From assembly GCA_009760885.1 (NCBI GenBank), contig CM019716.1, forward strand, positions 9,122,438-9,186,437: a stretch of DNA of 64,000 nt, read 5' to 3'. The stretch is from Achatina immaculata (lineage: Eukaryota; Mollusca; Gastropoda; Stylommatophora; Achatinidae). The translations under genes and the position numbers were made by a program. The notes below the pieces were generated by a model. It saw nothing but the letters and a program-made list of their open reading frames with translations, did no database searches and was not told where the DNA came from. Positions 33,376 to 46,000 of this stretch are shown here, in pieces; position 1 is the stretch's first letter, and each line of letters opens with the position of its first letter.

Positions 33376-34955
33376 GAATACACTAAGTTTTGACATGAAC
33401 ACATGGGGCTTTGACATAAACACACTAAACTTTGACATGGACATGAACACTCCAGGTTGAGTAACTTTTATGAGACATTTCTGTTAAAATTGTTTTGTTC
33501 AGTTTTCACACTGGAGAAACTGTGATAGAACAATGGGCTGTGTTAGATGAGGGAACTGTTACAGTGCTAGTTACAGTTATTTCAAAGACGGTTATAGTTG
33601 CTAGCTGTTACAGTGATGGTTATAGATGCTAGTTTTTATAATGATGTTTTTATTTGTTAGTTGTTACAATGGTAGATGCTAGTTGTTACAATGATAGTTA
33701 TAAATGCTAGTTATTACAGTGATGGTTATAGATGCTAATTTTTACAATGATGGTTATAACTGCTACTTGTTACAATGATAGTTATAAATCCTAGTTGTTA
33801 CATGATGATTATAGGTGGTAGTTGTTACAGTGATGATTATAGATGCTAGCATCAAATAAAACTGAAATATTCTTATAGCATCCATTAACACAGTTTTCAT
33901 GTGTGTAATTTTACTTCTTTGTAGAGATGTACATATTTATAAGAGATATTAAAAAATTTTCAGATACAGAAATATATACAGAAATACACAGAAATATATT
34001 CACAAATATATAGAAATATGTAATATACAATACAGAAGAGAAACTTTACAAGAGAGATCTGATGTAAAATGGCAGTGTCTAACATAAAGTATAGAATATG
34101 CAAACAACAACTTGCCAAGAAGGAATAGCAACAGGAAGTAGAGCTGGATGCCAAAAAACATATTAACTCGAATGAGAGGAAGAAAGGAAGCTACAAACTC
34201 ATTGAAATTTAGAGATATTGACAAATAAGTATGGCATATATCCAAACAAGCCAAAGAAAACTGGATAGAGGAAAAGTGTAATGCCATAGAAGAAATGAAA
34301 AAAAACACATTATATAAGAGGGGTGAATGAAGCACTCATTACCAAAAGAAAGTGTGGGACAAGCAGCAGGGGAAGTATCAAGAATAAAAGAGGTCAGATA
34401 ATAATAAAAGAAGATGATGAAATAGCAAAAAGATAAGCGACCTATTTGAAGATAACACAGACAAAAAAATAAGAGACATATTTGAAGATAACAGAGACAA
34501 AACGATAAGAGACATATTTGAAGATAACAGAGATAAAAAGATAAGAGACCTATTTGAAGATAACACAGACAAAAGCCAGCCCCAATAAACACAGATAGTC
34601 CAGCAATAATGAAATCGGAGGTTGAAAGAGCATAAACAAAATGAGAGCAAGTAAAGCAGTGGGACGAGATGGCATTACCATAAAAATGATAAAAGCGCTG
34701 AAGAAATTTTGAATAGAAAGAAATAACAGAAATATGTAGTAATATATAAAGTCTGGGACATATACCTCAAGAACTGAAACATTCAGAGTTTGTTGCACTA
34801 CCCAAGAAAGCAAAAGCCACAGACTACTCAGATTTTAGGACTATAAGTCTGATAAGTCATGTGACTAAAGTCATTCTCAAAGTCATCCTCAAAAGAATGA
34901 AAAACAATACTCATAAAGAAGTCAGTGAAGAACAGTTTGGTTTCAAACAGAATAG
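33376..34955. repeat. 1.58-kb tandem duplication, copy 2
   Basis: Direct repeat of 31795-33375. It ends at 'aatagctgaata', after which LINE D continues into unique sequence. Confidence 0.97.
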
Positions 34956-35040
34956 CTGAATAAGAGAGGCAACTTTTTGCATAAGAAAGCTAATAGAGAA
35001 ATACATGAAAGTTCAGAAAGATATACAAGTATTAATTTAA

Positions 35041-35425
35041 TTCAAAACTTGATTATAAACATCATTTATAGTTTCACCTCCAGGAGCAAGAATAAATAAT
35101 TCTTGGAAGAACTCACCCTTGAGCAAGCAACATAAGGTTGTCTGTGGGAGAAGCATGGTGATCTCAAATCTCTCTCTCTCTCTCCCTCCCTCTATAATCT
35201 CTCTCTCCCACTCTATCTTTCTCCCCTTTTCTCTACCTCTCTCTCTCTACCTCATTCGTACCCCCCACCTTTAGGGGAGATAGGGGTGTGTTACCCCTAC
35301 AATAGTTCTTTCCAGACTGTATATCATAAGTGTACCAAGTTTGCTTGAAATTACTCCAGATGTTCCAGAGTGATGCTGGAACATACATACACACATACAT
35401 CCATTTTTATATATATAGATACTAA
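35041..35425. mobile_element. Unclassified insertion in LINE D
   Basis: About 385 bp lacking LINE D similarity. It contains a (TC)n-rich tract (35168-35255) and ends with 'gatgctggaacatacataca' and a 'cacatacatccattttta' tail. Simple-repeat tails of this 'acatacat' type are common at ends of non-autonomous elements and LINE-derived repeats. I cannot name the family. Confidence 0.45.
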
Positions 35426-35562
35426 GACATTTGACAAAGTGAAGCATGACAAACTAATAAAATATCTTGAAGAAATCAATCTTCATGGGAAAGACATCCA
35501 AATTATAACAAGTCTCTACTGGGAATGGGAAGCATCAGTAAGATAACGGCAGAATGACATCA

Positions 35563-36171
35563 ATGACAGCAGAGTAGTAGAAAATGGAGACAGCACAGAG
35601 GACATCAACAGCAGACTTACTAGAACAAACCAGGCTTTTGCAATGCTGCAGATATATGGAAATAAAAAAAACTAAGCATAAATATGAAAATCAGGATATT
35701 TAAGAGTAATGTTCTAAGTGTACTACTCTATGGAAGTGAATGCAGGAAAATTACCAAAACCATAGAAAACAAGTTGAATTCTTTCCAGACTAAATGTTTA
35801 CGAAGAATTAGAAAAATATTTTGGCCAAACACCATAAGAAATAACATCTTGTTGGCAGAAATGCAGATGAAGCCACTGACAACAATTATTGAGGAAAGAT
35901 GCTGGCGATGGTTGGGACATGTGCTCCGAATGACTGACAACTCACTACCAAAAATAGCACTAAGATGGACACCACAGGGGAGCAGAAGTAAGGGTAGACC
36001 AAAAGAGACATGGAGAAGAACAACAGAAAGGATATTGAGCAATAGAGGGCTCACCTGGGCAAGAGCAGAAAAAAAGGCGAAGGACAGGCATTTGTGGAAA
36101 ACCCTTGTGGAAGCCCCATGTGCCCTGGGCACTTAAGGTTCAGAGAGAGAGAGAGAGAGAGAGAGAGACAT
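35563..36171 (+). mobile_element. LINE C, 5'-truncated insertion in LINE D
   Basis: Collinear with 14030-14629. The open frame 35684-36136 covers the thumb and C-terminus (WLGHVLRMTDNSLPKIALRW, SKGRPKETWRR), ending 'gcacttaaggttcagagaga' with a (GA)n tail. A 9-bp 'tgacatcaa' at 35554-35562 and 36172-36180 is the likely target-site duplication. A frameshift near 35660 separates the first 100 bp. Confidence 0.92.
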
Positions 36172-36830
36172 TGACATCAACAAATGTACCCATAAAGAAG
36201 GGAGTGAGACAAGGATATGTTCTGTCTCCATGTCTATTCAACCTATACACAGAGAACATCTTCAAACACTCAGATGAACTGCCAAGACTGAACACAGGGG
36301 GGGAAGAAATGTCAACAACTTAAGATGTGCAGATGAAACAGTCCTTCTAGCAGAGATTCCACAGAATCTACAGAAATTAATAGTCTAGAATGGGGACTCG
36401 AGATCATTATCAAGAAGACCAAAGTAATTGTGTTCATCAGGAAAGACCAGAAGCCACAGATAGATATAACCATAAACAAAGAGAGACTGGAGCAAGTAAC
36501 AAACTACTGCTATCTAGGACATTACTAACTGAAGATGGGAGATGTGAAAAAATGAAGATAAGGAAAAGAATAGGAATGGCAAAACAAACATTCAACACCA
36601 TGAAGACAGCACTTTTATCCATAAATCTACCCCTAAAAACAAAAAGATTTGTAAAATGTTAAATCTACTCTATTTTACTGTATGTAGCAGAAACCTGGAC
36701 TCTAAGCAAAAAGATGAGGAGAAAGATTAATGCAGCAGAAATGTGGTTCTACAGAAAGCTAGGTCATTTAACATGGAGAATGAAAAGAACAATTGCGCAA
36801 GTTTTAAAACAGCTCCAAGTGTAAAGTGAA

Positions 36831-37105
36831 CTTCTCATAGATATGACAGATATTCCAAGAATTGGAACTTGTACTTAATTAATGTTCAAAATAAAAGTGT
36901 CTGAGATGTGAGAAAAATTGAGTTAAAAAGGATGAATACTTCAAGACCATTTCTCTTCCATTTTCCTGGCAGTGAATGTATCCTTGGATTATTTTGCTGT
37001 GGCAGGAGTCTGACAGCAATAAGAAAATATAGTTCCCCTCTCTCTCTCTCTCTCTCTGTCATGACAAAACTCTGACACATTTATGAATGTCAGTTATAAC
37101 TTCCA
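36831..37105. other. No gene recognised
   Basis: AT-rich with a short (TC)n run at about 37041-37060. Confidence 0.5.
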
Positions 37106-37109
37106 TAAA

Positions 37110-37330
37110 CTGAAATAGCATGTCAAAAGAAAACATTAACTAGAGAGACAACCAGTCAAAAGAAAACATTAACTAGAGAGACAACCAGTCAAAAGAAAAC
37201 ATTAACTAGAGAGACAACCAGTCAGAAATAAACAGTAACTAGAGAGATAAACATTCAGAAATATCCAGTAAATACAGAAACAAACAGTCAAAAACAAACA
37301 GTAACTACAGAAATAAACAGTAATTTGAGA
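37110..37330. repeat. 33-bp minisatellite
   Basis: Three nearly identical units of 'gtcaaaagaaaacattaact' plus 'agagagacaacca', then three or four degenerate ones. Confidence 0.93.
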
Positions 37331-37394
37331 GAAAATAGACCTGAATGCTACATGATGACAGTCAATAATTTCAGTGTTTTACAAAATGCTACTT

Positions 37395-38545
37395 TGCCAT
37401 AGACCATGAAAAAGTATTCCTATAGAACAACCTCTACAGATAAACAAAGATTTATACTTGTACTTTATTGATTACATGAAAGCTTTTGACAGTTAGACCT
37501 AAAGATATAGTGCAACTGCTAGAAACATTTAATATAGATGGTCAAGATATGACAAGCATAAAGCAGCAATAAGAATCAACAATGACACAGATGAGTATCA
37601 AGATATAAAACAAGGACTAAAAACAAGGGTGAGCATTATTAACTTGATCTGTTCATTCTACAGTGAACACATCATCACAGACATTACAAATGTGAATGGA
37701 ATTAAAATGCAAGGCCATAACCTATAAAATAATAATAATAATAAGATATGCAGATGACACCATTCTAATAGCAGAAAGTAAGAGCAATTTACAGAAACTT
37801 CTGAACAAGATTATTGAAGAGTGCAATAAAAGAGACCTAGAGCTAAACGGCAACATCACAGAAACAATAGTAATATTGAAAAGAGTAAACATAACAGAGT
37901 GCAACATCCTTCATATATGAAGACACTGACATGAGTAAATCAGTTACCTTGGAACAACAGTAACAGCTGTTGGCAAGTGTGCAAATGAAATAAAATCATG
38001 AATAGGTAAGGCAAAAGCAGCCTTTTATGACATGAATAAGATACTAGCAAATAAGACAAAGACAGCTTTTAATGATATGAAGAAGATACTAACAAATAAG
38101 ACATATGTCCCTAAATGTGAGGAAAAGAGTATTACAGTGCTATATACAGCCAATATTGCTATATGTTTGTGAAACTTGAGCAGTTGACAAAAAGATGACA
38201 AAGAAACTGGAAGCAACAAAGATGTGGTTTTGGGAGAAAGATGCAACAAATATCCTGGACTGACAGAAAAACAAATGAAGAGTTCCTCAGACAAGTTTCA
38301 GAACAATGAAAATTAGTTAAAATGATAAGGAAAAGACTACCTGGACATATGAGAATACAAAAGTTGGAGAACCTAGTAATGACTGGAAAATTCAGAAATT
38401 CAGGTAAAAAAAGGAAGAGAGGAAGGCCAAGAGAAAAATATCCCAGTGATCTGGCCAAGTGGCATGAACTGTTCAGAAACACCAAGGACCGCACAAGATG
38501 GAGAAGCATGGTTACCAACACTGCCCAGCATGGCACATAATAAAA
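37395..38545 (+). mobile_element. LINE E, decayed RT fragment
   Basis: Plus-strand pieces include a motif A remnant ('gattacatgaaagcttttga'), KIRYADDTILIAESKSNLQK (37696-37920, with RYADD intact), a thumb remnant (AKAAFYDMNKILANKTKTAF), and the C-terminal SGKKRKRGRPREKY with TRWRSMVTNTAQHGT (38322-38540). A (AAT)n interruption precedes RYADD. There are many stops. Related to LINE G in layout but diverged. Confidence 0.82.
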
Positions 38546-38609
38546 TAAATCTTTAAAAATAATTCTTCTATTTACAGAATATCCTTTTTTTCTGTAAGAA
38601 GAAATAAAA

Positions 38610-40793
38610 TAGTAATGATTTTTAAAAGCCATTCCCAGAGCTTGGGCTATGACCACATAGACAAGAGAGGAGAGGAAGTTGAGAGCTGGCAGGATGATAA
38701 TGGACTTCTCCTGATCAACCAGCCAATGGATCCCCCAACATTTTACTCAAGGGCTTGGCATACAACCCCAACACCAGATCTGGCATTCCACTCTCCAGAC
38801 CTGAAGTGGAACATTACATGCAAAGTTGGAAAACAACTTGGAGGTAGCGACCATCAACCTGTCTTCCTGACAATAGAAAATGAACTCCTTAACACTAGTA
38901 GCCCTCTCCCCAGATGGAACTATAAAAAAGCAAACTGGACAATGTACAGACATTGTACAGGTATCCTGGTGGGACAGCTGTCCATAGAATGTAAGGATAT
39001 TAATAGCATAGTGAAGGAACCCAATGCTTGTATCCTTCAGGCAGCCCATGAAACCATTCCCAGAGGAGCTTGTAGGGACTATAAACCATACTGGTCTAGT
39101 GAGCTGGGAAAACTCCATGATGATATGGAAACAGCTCGAAAGCAAGCAGAAAATAGACCATGACAAGAACACCACAATAATTACCAACATGTTAAGGCCA
39201 AATTTCAGACAACCAAGCTGCAAGCCAGACGGGAAAGTTGGAGAGAGAAAACGGAGTCCCTAAACTTTGAAAAGGATGGAAGGAAACTGTAGAAACTAAT
39301 CAAACAGATAAACAATGAGAGTACTGGAAGAAGTACAAAAATTACACTAATAGAGGATGGGAAATCTCTTACAGGTAAGAAGGTAGCAGATCACTTTGCT
39401 CACATGTTTGCACAAGACTGCAACATTGATATCCATCCAGAGAAGGAGCGTACAGTGCACATTGACCCACAGAAGGAAGAGGAACAAGTCAGAAAAGTGG
39501 AGGTCATGGATGCACCAATCACACGGAGCAAGTTAGACCAAGCAGTCAGTAAACTGAAACAAAGGAAATCACCAGGATCAGACTGAGTGTCCAATGAAAT
39601 GAACAAGAACCTGGGAATGGCAGCAATGGGAAAGCTATTGGATATTTTCAATATGTGCTGGAGCACAGGTAAGTTACCTCAAATCTGGAAGGAAGCAAGC
39701 ATGGTACCACTGCTAAAGGCAGCAAAAAAAACAATGATATGGCCTCCAGCTGCAGGCCAATCAGTCTCACTAGCTGCCTATGCAAAACAATGGAACGTAT
39801 CATTGACCTGAGGCTAAAATGGTACTTAGAAAGTGAAAACTTTCTCGTTCCACAACAAGCAGGATTTAGGCAGTACTACAGTACAGAAGATCAAGTGACC
39901 TATCTCTCTCAAGAGACTGAGGATGCATTCCAAGAGAAAAACCTTGTACTAGCAGCGTGGATAGATCTGAAGAAAGCCTTTGATAAAGTGTGGAAAAAAG
40001 GTCTGCTGTGGAAACTAAGAAACTGCAATGTGAATGGAAGACTGTACAACTGGATAAAGTCCTATTTACACAATAAAAGAGCTAGATTAGTAATGGATGG
40101 ACACAAAAGCCAGAAAGTACTTCTGCGACACGATGTACCACAAGGAGGAGTCCTTTCACCTACACTATTCTTTGTATTCTTTAATGACCTGGTCAAGGAA
40201 CTTCCTTATGGAATTAAAGCAGCACTGTATGCATATGATCTGGTCATGTGGTGTACAGATGAATATGCGACAGTTCCTACACAGAGACTCCAAAGAGCAG
40301 CAGACATCTTGACATCATGAACAAACAAATGGTGTGTAAGTATAAACACAGAGAAATCAAGTACCACTCTGTTCACTCTCTCATCTAAACAGAAAGCAGG
40401 TAAGATCTTTGTAAATGAATACCCTTAAGGATGGACAACCAACCCACTTACTTAGGAGTGACTCTTGACTCAAAACTGACCTGGAAGCAACATATCAACG
40501 GTGCAGAAGCAAAAGCCAGAAGAAAACTAGCCATATTAAGAAAATTGAGTGGAACCACATGGGGAGCTAGTGAAAGAATCCTCAAGAATGTATATCAGCA
40601 AAGTATTCTACCACATTTAGAATATGGCTCAACATCTTGGTGTACAGATTCAAACACTACGCTGCATAATCTAGACAAGATTCAAAATCAGTCACTATGG
40701 ATTATCACAGGTGCCATGAGGTCCACACCAGTAGTAGAAATGCAGAAAATAGTTGGTGTTCAAGTGCTAAAGGAATTTAGAGACACAAAGGTC
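38610..40793 (+). mobile_element. LINE F (I/jockey-group, RNase H-bearing), 5' part
   Basis: 5'-truncated within the AP endonuclease. The frame 38615-39163 carries SHSQSLGYDHIDKRGEEVE, TPTPDLAFHSPDL and GSDHQPVFLTI (the SDH catalytic end of APE-type endonucleases). After frameshifts at 39164-39400 and a stop at 39584, the reverse transcriptase follows at 39739-40320: RPISLTSCLCKTMERII, QAGFRQYYSTEDQVTYL, WIDLKKAFDKVWKKGL, VPQGGVLSPTLFFVFF. The catalytic motif reads YAYD instead of YADD. The thumb continues at 40431-40994 (YLGVTLDSKLTWKQHI). The 40287-40966 region is repeated next to itself (see 40794-42595). Confidence 0.9.
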
Positions 40794-42595
40794 ATGACCA
40801 TGGGAGAGAAATTCCTAAGCTCTGTAAGACATCCCCTGAAGGAGAGATTCAATAATTTGGCATTAGGACGGCTTAAAAGAAGCAGCTTCATTCATCAGGC
40901 CAAGCGTATGCGTAAGCTGATAGCTGACCTTCCAACTGTAGTCGCTCCATTATCATCTGTACCAGTAGACTCCAAAGAGCAGCAGACATCTTGACATCAT
41001 GGACAAACAAATGGTGTGTAAGTATCAACACAGAGAAATCAAGCACCACTCTGTTCACCCTCTCATCTAAACAGAAAGCAGGTAAGATCTTTGTAAATGA
41101 AATACCCTTAAGGATGGACAACCAACCCACTTACTTAGGAGTGACTCTTGACTCAAAACTGACGTGGAAGCAACACATCAACAGTGCAGAAGCAAAAGCC
41201 AGAAGAAAACTAGCCATATTAAGAAAATTGAGTGGGACTACATGGGGAGCTAGTGAAAGAATCCTCAAGAATGTATATCAGCAAAGTATTCTACCACATT
41301 TAGAATATGGCTCAACATCTTGGTGCACAGCATCAAACACTACGCTGCATAATCTAGACAAGGTTCAAAATCAGTCACTACGGATTATCACAGGTGCCAT
41401 GAGGTCCACACCAATAGTAGAAATGCAGAAAATAGTTGGTGTTCAACCGCTAAAGGAACGTAGAGACACAAAGGTCATGACCATGGGAGAAAAATTCCTT
41501 AGCTCTGTAAGCCATCCCCTGAAGGAGAGATTCAATAACTTGGCATTAGGACGGCTTAAAAGAAGCAGCTTCATTCATCAGGCCAAGCGTATGCGTAAGC
41601 TGATACCTGACCTTCCAACTGTAGTCACTCCATTATCATCTGTACCAGAGCATACACCATGGAAAGAAGCAGATTATACACAAATAACTATTCAGACTGA
41701 AGTGAAAGGTGTGCAGAATGGTGAGATGCAGAGCAGTCTTGTAAGATCAACAGCCACACTTAGTGTTCTAGATGACAAATATCCATGTGACACCTGGATA
41801 CGTGTGTATACAGATGGATCTGCACATAATGCCATAAAGAATGGTGGGGCAGGAGCATATATTGAATATCCAAACAACACCATTGACAAGATTTCCATAC
41901 CCACTGGTAAATACTGCAACAGCTTTGATGCAGAAGTTATGGCAATTATTGCTGCAGTTGAAAAACTATCAGACTCCAGAATTGATACATGTCCTGTAGT
42001 AATTCTCACAGATGCAAGATCAGTACTGGAGGCTCTTCAGTGCAACAAACTACCAGACCTTAAGGATGCCTTGTCAAAAATTGGCTTACAACATGGAGTC
42101 ACTTTGCAATGGATTCCCTCCCACTGTGGGATACCAGGCAATGAGAAAGCTGACCATCTGGCCAAAGAGGGCACTGAAATGGAGCAACCAGACATACCAG
42201 TCACCTATAATCAGAAGAAAAGCATGATAAAAACCTACAGGAAGCCACAAACACCACCACATGATGACTATCACATGCTAAACAGAAAGGAACAAGTCAC
42301 CATCTTCCGTCTCCGAACAGGACACAGCCACTCCGAAGTCATATGTATACAAAGTTTAAGGTTGGTACTACTAATCTATGTACATGTGCCCAGGTGCCCC
42401 AAACCGTGGAACATATCCTCCAGAACTGCATCAACTACGAGACACTGAGAAATAATTACTGGCCCAGTGAAACCACTAAAGAAGATAAGCTCTACGGTTC
42501 CATACATGAGTTACAAAAAACAGTGAAATTTATCCAAGAGACAGGACTGCAGATATAGACAGACAGTGCGAACGAAGAAGAAGAAGAAGAAGAAG
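40794..42595 (+). mobile_element. LINE F tandem unit 1 (1802 bp)
   Basis: The unit begins at 'atgaccatgggagagaaatt', inside the thumb. It passes a duplication junction near 40966 (the thumb restarts from the 'actccaaagagcagcagaca' also found at 40287) and encodes thumb, RNase H and C-terminal knuckle in the frame 40991-42448. RNase H residues visible are YTDGSA, SFDAEVMAI, LTDARSVLEA and GNEKADHLAK. A one-base deletion at about 42331 shifts the frame before the CTCAQVPQTVEHILQNC knuckle. It ends with a (GAA)n tail that joins directly to unit 2. Confidence 0.93.
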
Positions 42596-44398
42596 ATGAC
42601 CATGGGAGAGAAATTCCTAAGCTCTGTAAGACATCCCCTGAAGGAGAGATTCAATAATTTGGCATTAGGACGGCTTAAAAGAAGCAGCTTCATTCATCAG
42701 GCCAAGCGTATGCGTAAGCTGATAGCTGACCTTCCAACTGTAGTCGCTCCATTATCATCTGTACCAGTAGACTCCAAAGAGCAGCAGACATCTTGACATC
42801 ATGGACAAACAAATGGTGTGTAAGTATCAACACAGAGAAATCAAGCACCACTCTGTTCACCCTCTCATCTAAACAGAAAGCAGGTAAGATCTTTGTAAAT
42901 GAAATACCCTTAAGGATGGACAACCAACCCACTTACTTAGGAGTGACTCTTGACTCAAAACTGACGTGGAAGCAACACATCAACAGTGCAGAAGCAAAAG
43001 CCAGAAGAAAACTAGCCATATTAAGAAAATTGAGTGGGACTACATGGGGAGCTAGTGAAAGAATCCTCAAGAATGTATATCAGCAAAGTATTCTACCACA
43101 TTTAGAATATGGCTCAACATCTTGGTGCACAGCATCAAACACTACGCTGCATAATCTAGACAAGGTTCAAAATCAGTCACTACGGATTATCACAGGTGCC
43201 ATGAGGTCCACACCAATAGTAGAAATGCAGAAAATAGTTGGTGTTCAACCGCTAAAGGAACGTAGAGACACAAAGGTCATGACCATGGGAGAAAAATTCC
43301 TTAGCTCTGTAAGCCATCCCCTGAAGGAGAGATTCAATAACTTGGCATTAGGACGGCTTAAAAGAAGCAGCTTCATTCATCAGGCCAAGCGTATGCGTAA
43401 GCTGATACCTGACCTTCCAACTGTAGTCACTCCATTATCATCTGTACCAGAGCATACACCATGGAAAGAAGCAGATTATACACAAATAACTATTCAGACT
43501 GAAGTGAAAGGTGTGCAGAATGGTGAGATGCAGAGCAGTCTTGTAAGATCAACAGCCACACTTAGTGTTCTAGATGACAAATATCCATGTGACACCTGGA
43601 TACGTGTGTATACAGATGGATCTGCACATAATGCCATAAAGAATGGTGGGGCAGGAGCATATATTGAATATCCAAACAACACCATTGACAAGATTTCCAT
43701 ACCCACTGGTAAATACTGCAACAGCTTTGATGCAGAAGTTATGGCAATTATTGCTGCAGTTGAAAAACTATCAGACTCCAGAATTGATACATGTCCTGTA
43801 GTAATTCTCACAGATGCAAGATCAGTACTGGAGGCTCTTCAGTGCAACAAACTACCAGACCTTAAGGATGCCTTGTCAAAAATTGGCTTACAACATGGAG
43901 TCACTTTGCAATGGATTCCCTCCCACTGTGGGATACCAGGCAATGAGAAAGCTGACCATCTGGCCAAAGAGGGCACTGAAATGGAGCAACCAGACATACC
44001 AGTCACCTATAATCAGAAGAAAAGCATGATAAAAACCTACAGGAAGCCACAAACACCACCACAAGATGACTATCACATGCTAAACAGAAAGGAACAAGTC
44101 ACCATCTTCCGTCTCCGAACAGGACACAGCCAACTCCGAAGTCATATGTATACAAAGTTTAAGGTTGGTACTACTAATCTATGTACATGTGCCCAGGTGC
44201 CCCAAACCGTGGAACATATCCTCCAGAACTGCATCAACTACGAGACACTGAGAAATAATTACTGGCCCAGTGAAACCACTAAAGAAGATAAGCTCTACGG
44301 TTCCATACATGAGTTACAAAAAACAGTGAAATTTATCCAAGAGACAGGACTGCAGATATAGACAGACAGTGCGAACGAAGAAGAAGAAGAAGAAGAAG
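42596..44398 (+). mobile_element. LINE F tandem unit 2 (1803 bp), frame intact
   Basis: Direct copy of unit 1. The frame 42793-44361 (522 aa) is open from the thumb through RNase H and the zinc-knuckle to the natural stop (ETGLQI). I can find only two differences from unit 1 (the base restored at about 44131, and 'cacaag' for 'cacatg' near 44062). It ends in (GAA)n joined to unit 3. It lacks endonuclease and palm, so it is not an autonomous element. Confidence 0.94.
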
Positions 44399-45265
44399 AT
44401 GACCATGGGAGAGAAATTCCTAAGCTCTGTAAGACATCCCCTGAAGGAGAGATTCAATAATTTGGCATTAGGACGGCTTAAAAGAAGCAGCTTCATTCAT
44501 CAGGCCAAGCGTATGCGTAAGCTGATAGCTGACCTTCCAACTGTAGTCGCTCCATTATCATCTGTACCAGTAGACTCCAAAGAGCAGCAGACATCTTGAC
44601 ATCATGGACAAACAAATGGTGTGTAAGTATCAACACAGAGAAATCAAGCACCACTCTGTTCACCCTCTCATCTAAACAGAAAGCAGGTAAGATCTTTGTA
44701 AATGAAATACCCTTAAGGATGGACAACCAACCCACTTACTTAGGAGTGACTCTTGACTCAAAACTGACGTGGAAGCAACACATCAACAGTGCAGAAGCAA
44801 AAGCCAGAAGAAAACTAGCCATATTAAGAAAATTGAGTGGGACTACATGGGGAGCTAGTGAAAGAATCCTCAAGAATGTATATCAGCAAAGTATTCTACC
44901 ACATTTAGAATATGGCTCAACATCTTGGTGCACAGCATCAAACACTACGCTGCATAATCTAGACAAGGTTCAAAATCAGTCACTACGGATTATCACAGGT
45001 GCCATGAGGTCCACACCAATAGTAGAAATGCAGAAAATAGTTGGTGTTCAACCGCTAAAGGAACGTAGAGACACAAAGGTCATGACCATGGGAGAAAAAT
45101 TCCTTAGCTCTGTAAGCCATCCCCTGAAGGAGAGATTCAATAACTTGGCATTAGGACGGCTTAAAAGAAGCAGCTTCATTCATCAGGCCAAGCGTATGCG
45201 TAAGCTGATACCTGACCTTCCAACTGTAGTCACTCCATTATCATCTGTACCAGAGCATACACCAT
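44399..45265 (+). mobile_element. LINE F tandem unit 3, truncated
   Basis: Third copy of the unit, identical as far as I can see to the first 867 bp of unit 2. It stops in the middle of the frame (EHTP, then 'tgaagaaatag'). Confidence 0.94.
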
Positions 45266-45716
45266 GAAGAAATAGAGAGAGGAGATAAAGTATAGATTCA
45301 CATGAATACTATTAAAAAAAAAATTTTTTTTTAAAAGAGTACTTAGCTGTAAATTGCACGGTGTGGCTTGTCCGGCGGTGTGTGTCAGGAATGGATCTAG
45401 TGGGACGTGGAGACTGTTTAAATAGAGACCTGTGACATGTGGTCAGTGGGTTGTAACTGGGGGTGGTGGATGGGGAACCGGGGAGGGGAGAGAGAGTGAT
45501 GCAATACTGACCTAGCTAGGAGAAATTGAAACAGATGACTGGGGAAGAGGGGTTGCAGAGAAGAGGGGTTGCAGAGAAAATAGTGGGGTTGCAGAGTGAT
45601 GCTGTGAGGAAGTTTGAAAAGTAAGCGGGGTTGCAGAGTGATGCTGTGAGGAAGTTTGAAAAGTAAGAAGGGGTGGATTTAGTGGAGAAGTTCTATAATG
45701 ATTGAAGAAGATGATG
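45266..45716. other. Unclassified sequence with short tandem repeats
   Basis: G-rich compared with its surroundings. Contains an A10/T10 palindrome at about 45313-45333 and two copies of a 'ggggttgcagagtgatgctg' unit of about 43 bp at 45585-45668. It may be the non-coding part of the Penelope-like element that follows on the minus strand. Confidence 0.5.
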
Positions 45717-46000
45717 TTACGTGTAACTAAACAGCGAGTTTAACCCATGTGGTTCCAGCGTCCCATAATTTTGAATGCAGCGGTTCTCAAGTGCCAGGTG
45801 GCTTGTGTCATTTGCATGACATTGTTTAATGGCTGTTACCAGAAAATCAGATTTGCCTCTGTGGTTGGGGCCATTGAAATGATTTGGGACTGGTTTCGAA
45901 GCATGCTGGGCGATGTCGTACAGATGTTTTTGCATGCGGTCCCCTAATCTGAGGCAAGTCTCACCACCGATATATGTTATCCTGCATCTTTTGCAGACAT
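45717..46000 (-). mobile_element. Penelope-like GIY-YIG endonuclease fragment
   Basis: The minus-strand reading begins near 46000 with VCKRCRITYIGGETCLRLGD and continues in the frame 45717-45935 with KHLYDIAQHASKPVPNHFNG, then LALENRCIQNYGTLEPHGLN. The YIGGET core, the C-x2-C pair, the 'P...HFN' step and the 'ENR.I..LGTL.PHGLN' ending are the layout of the endonuclease domain at the C-terminus of Penelope-like reverse transcriptases. Only this domain remains. Confidence 0.8.

Larger units (their letters stand above)
32430..36830 (+). mobile_element. LINE D, decayed copy containing nested insertions
   Basis: Plus-strand translation, with many stops, gives MRASKAVGRDGITIKMIKAL and a LPKKAKATDYSDFRTISLIS-like segment (33060-33280, again at about 34640-34860). 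After an insertion at about 35041-35425 comes KTFDKVKHDKLIKYLEEINL (35426-35562). After a LINE C insertion come IKKGVRQGYVLSPCLFNLYT (36150-36323) and a thumb remnant (36390-36820). The order is linker, N-terminal palm, motif A, motif B, thumb, so this is one old element. It was interrupted twice, and part of it was copied in the 1.58-kb duplication. The many leucine-rich minus-strand frames here (e.g. 32419-33231) are its antisense. Confidence 0.82.
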
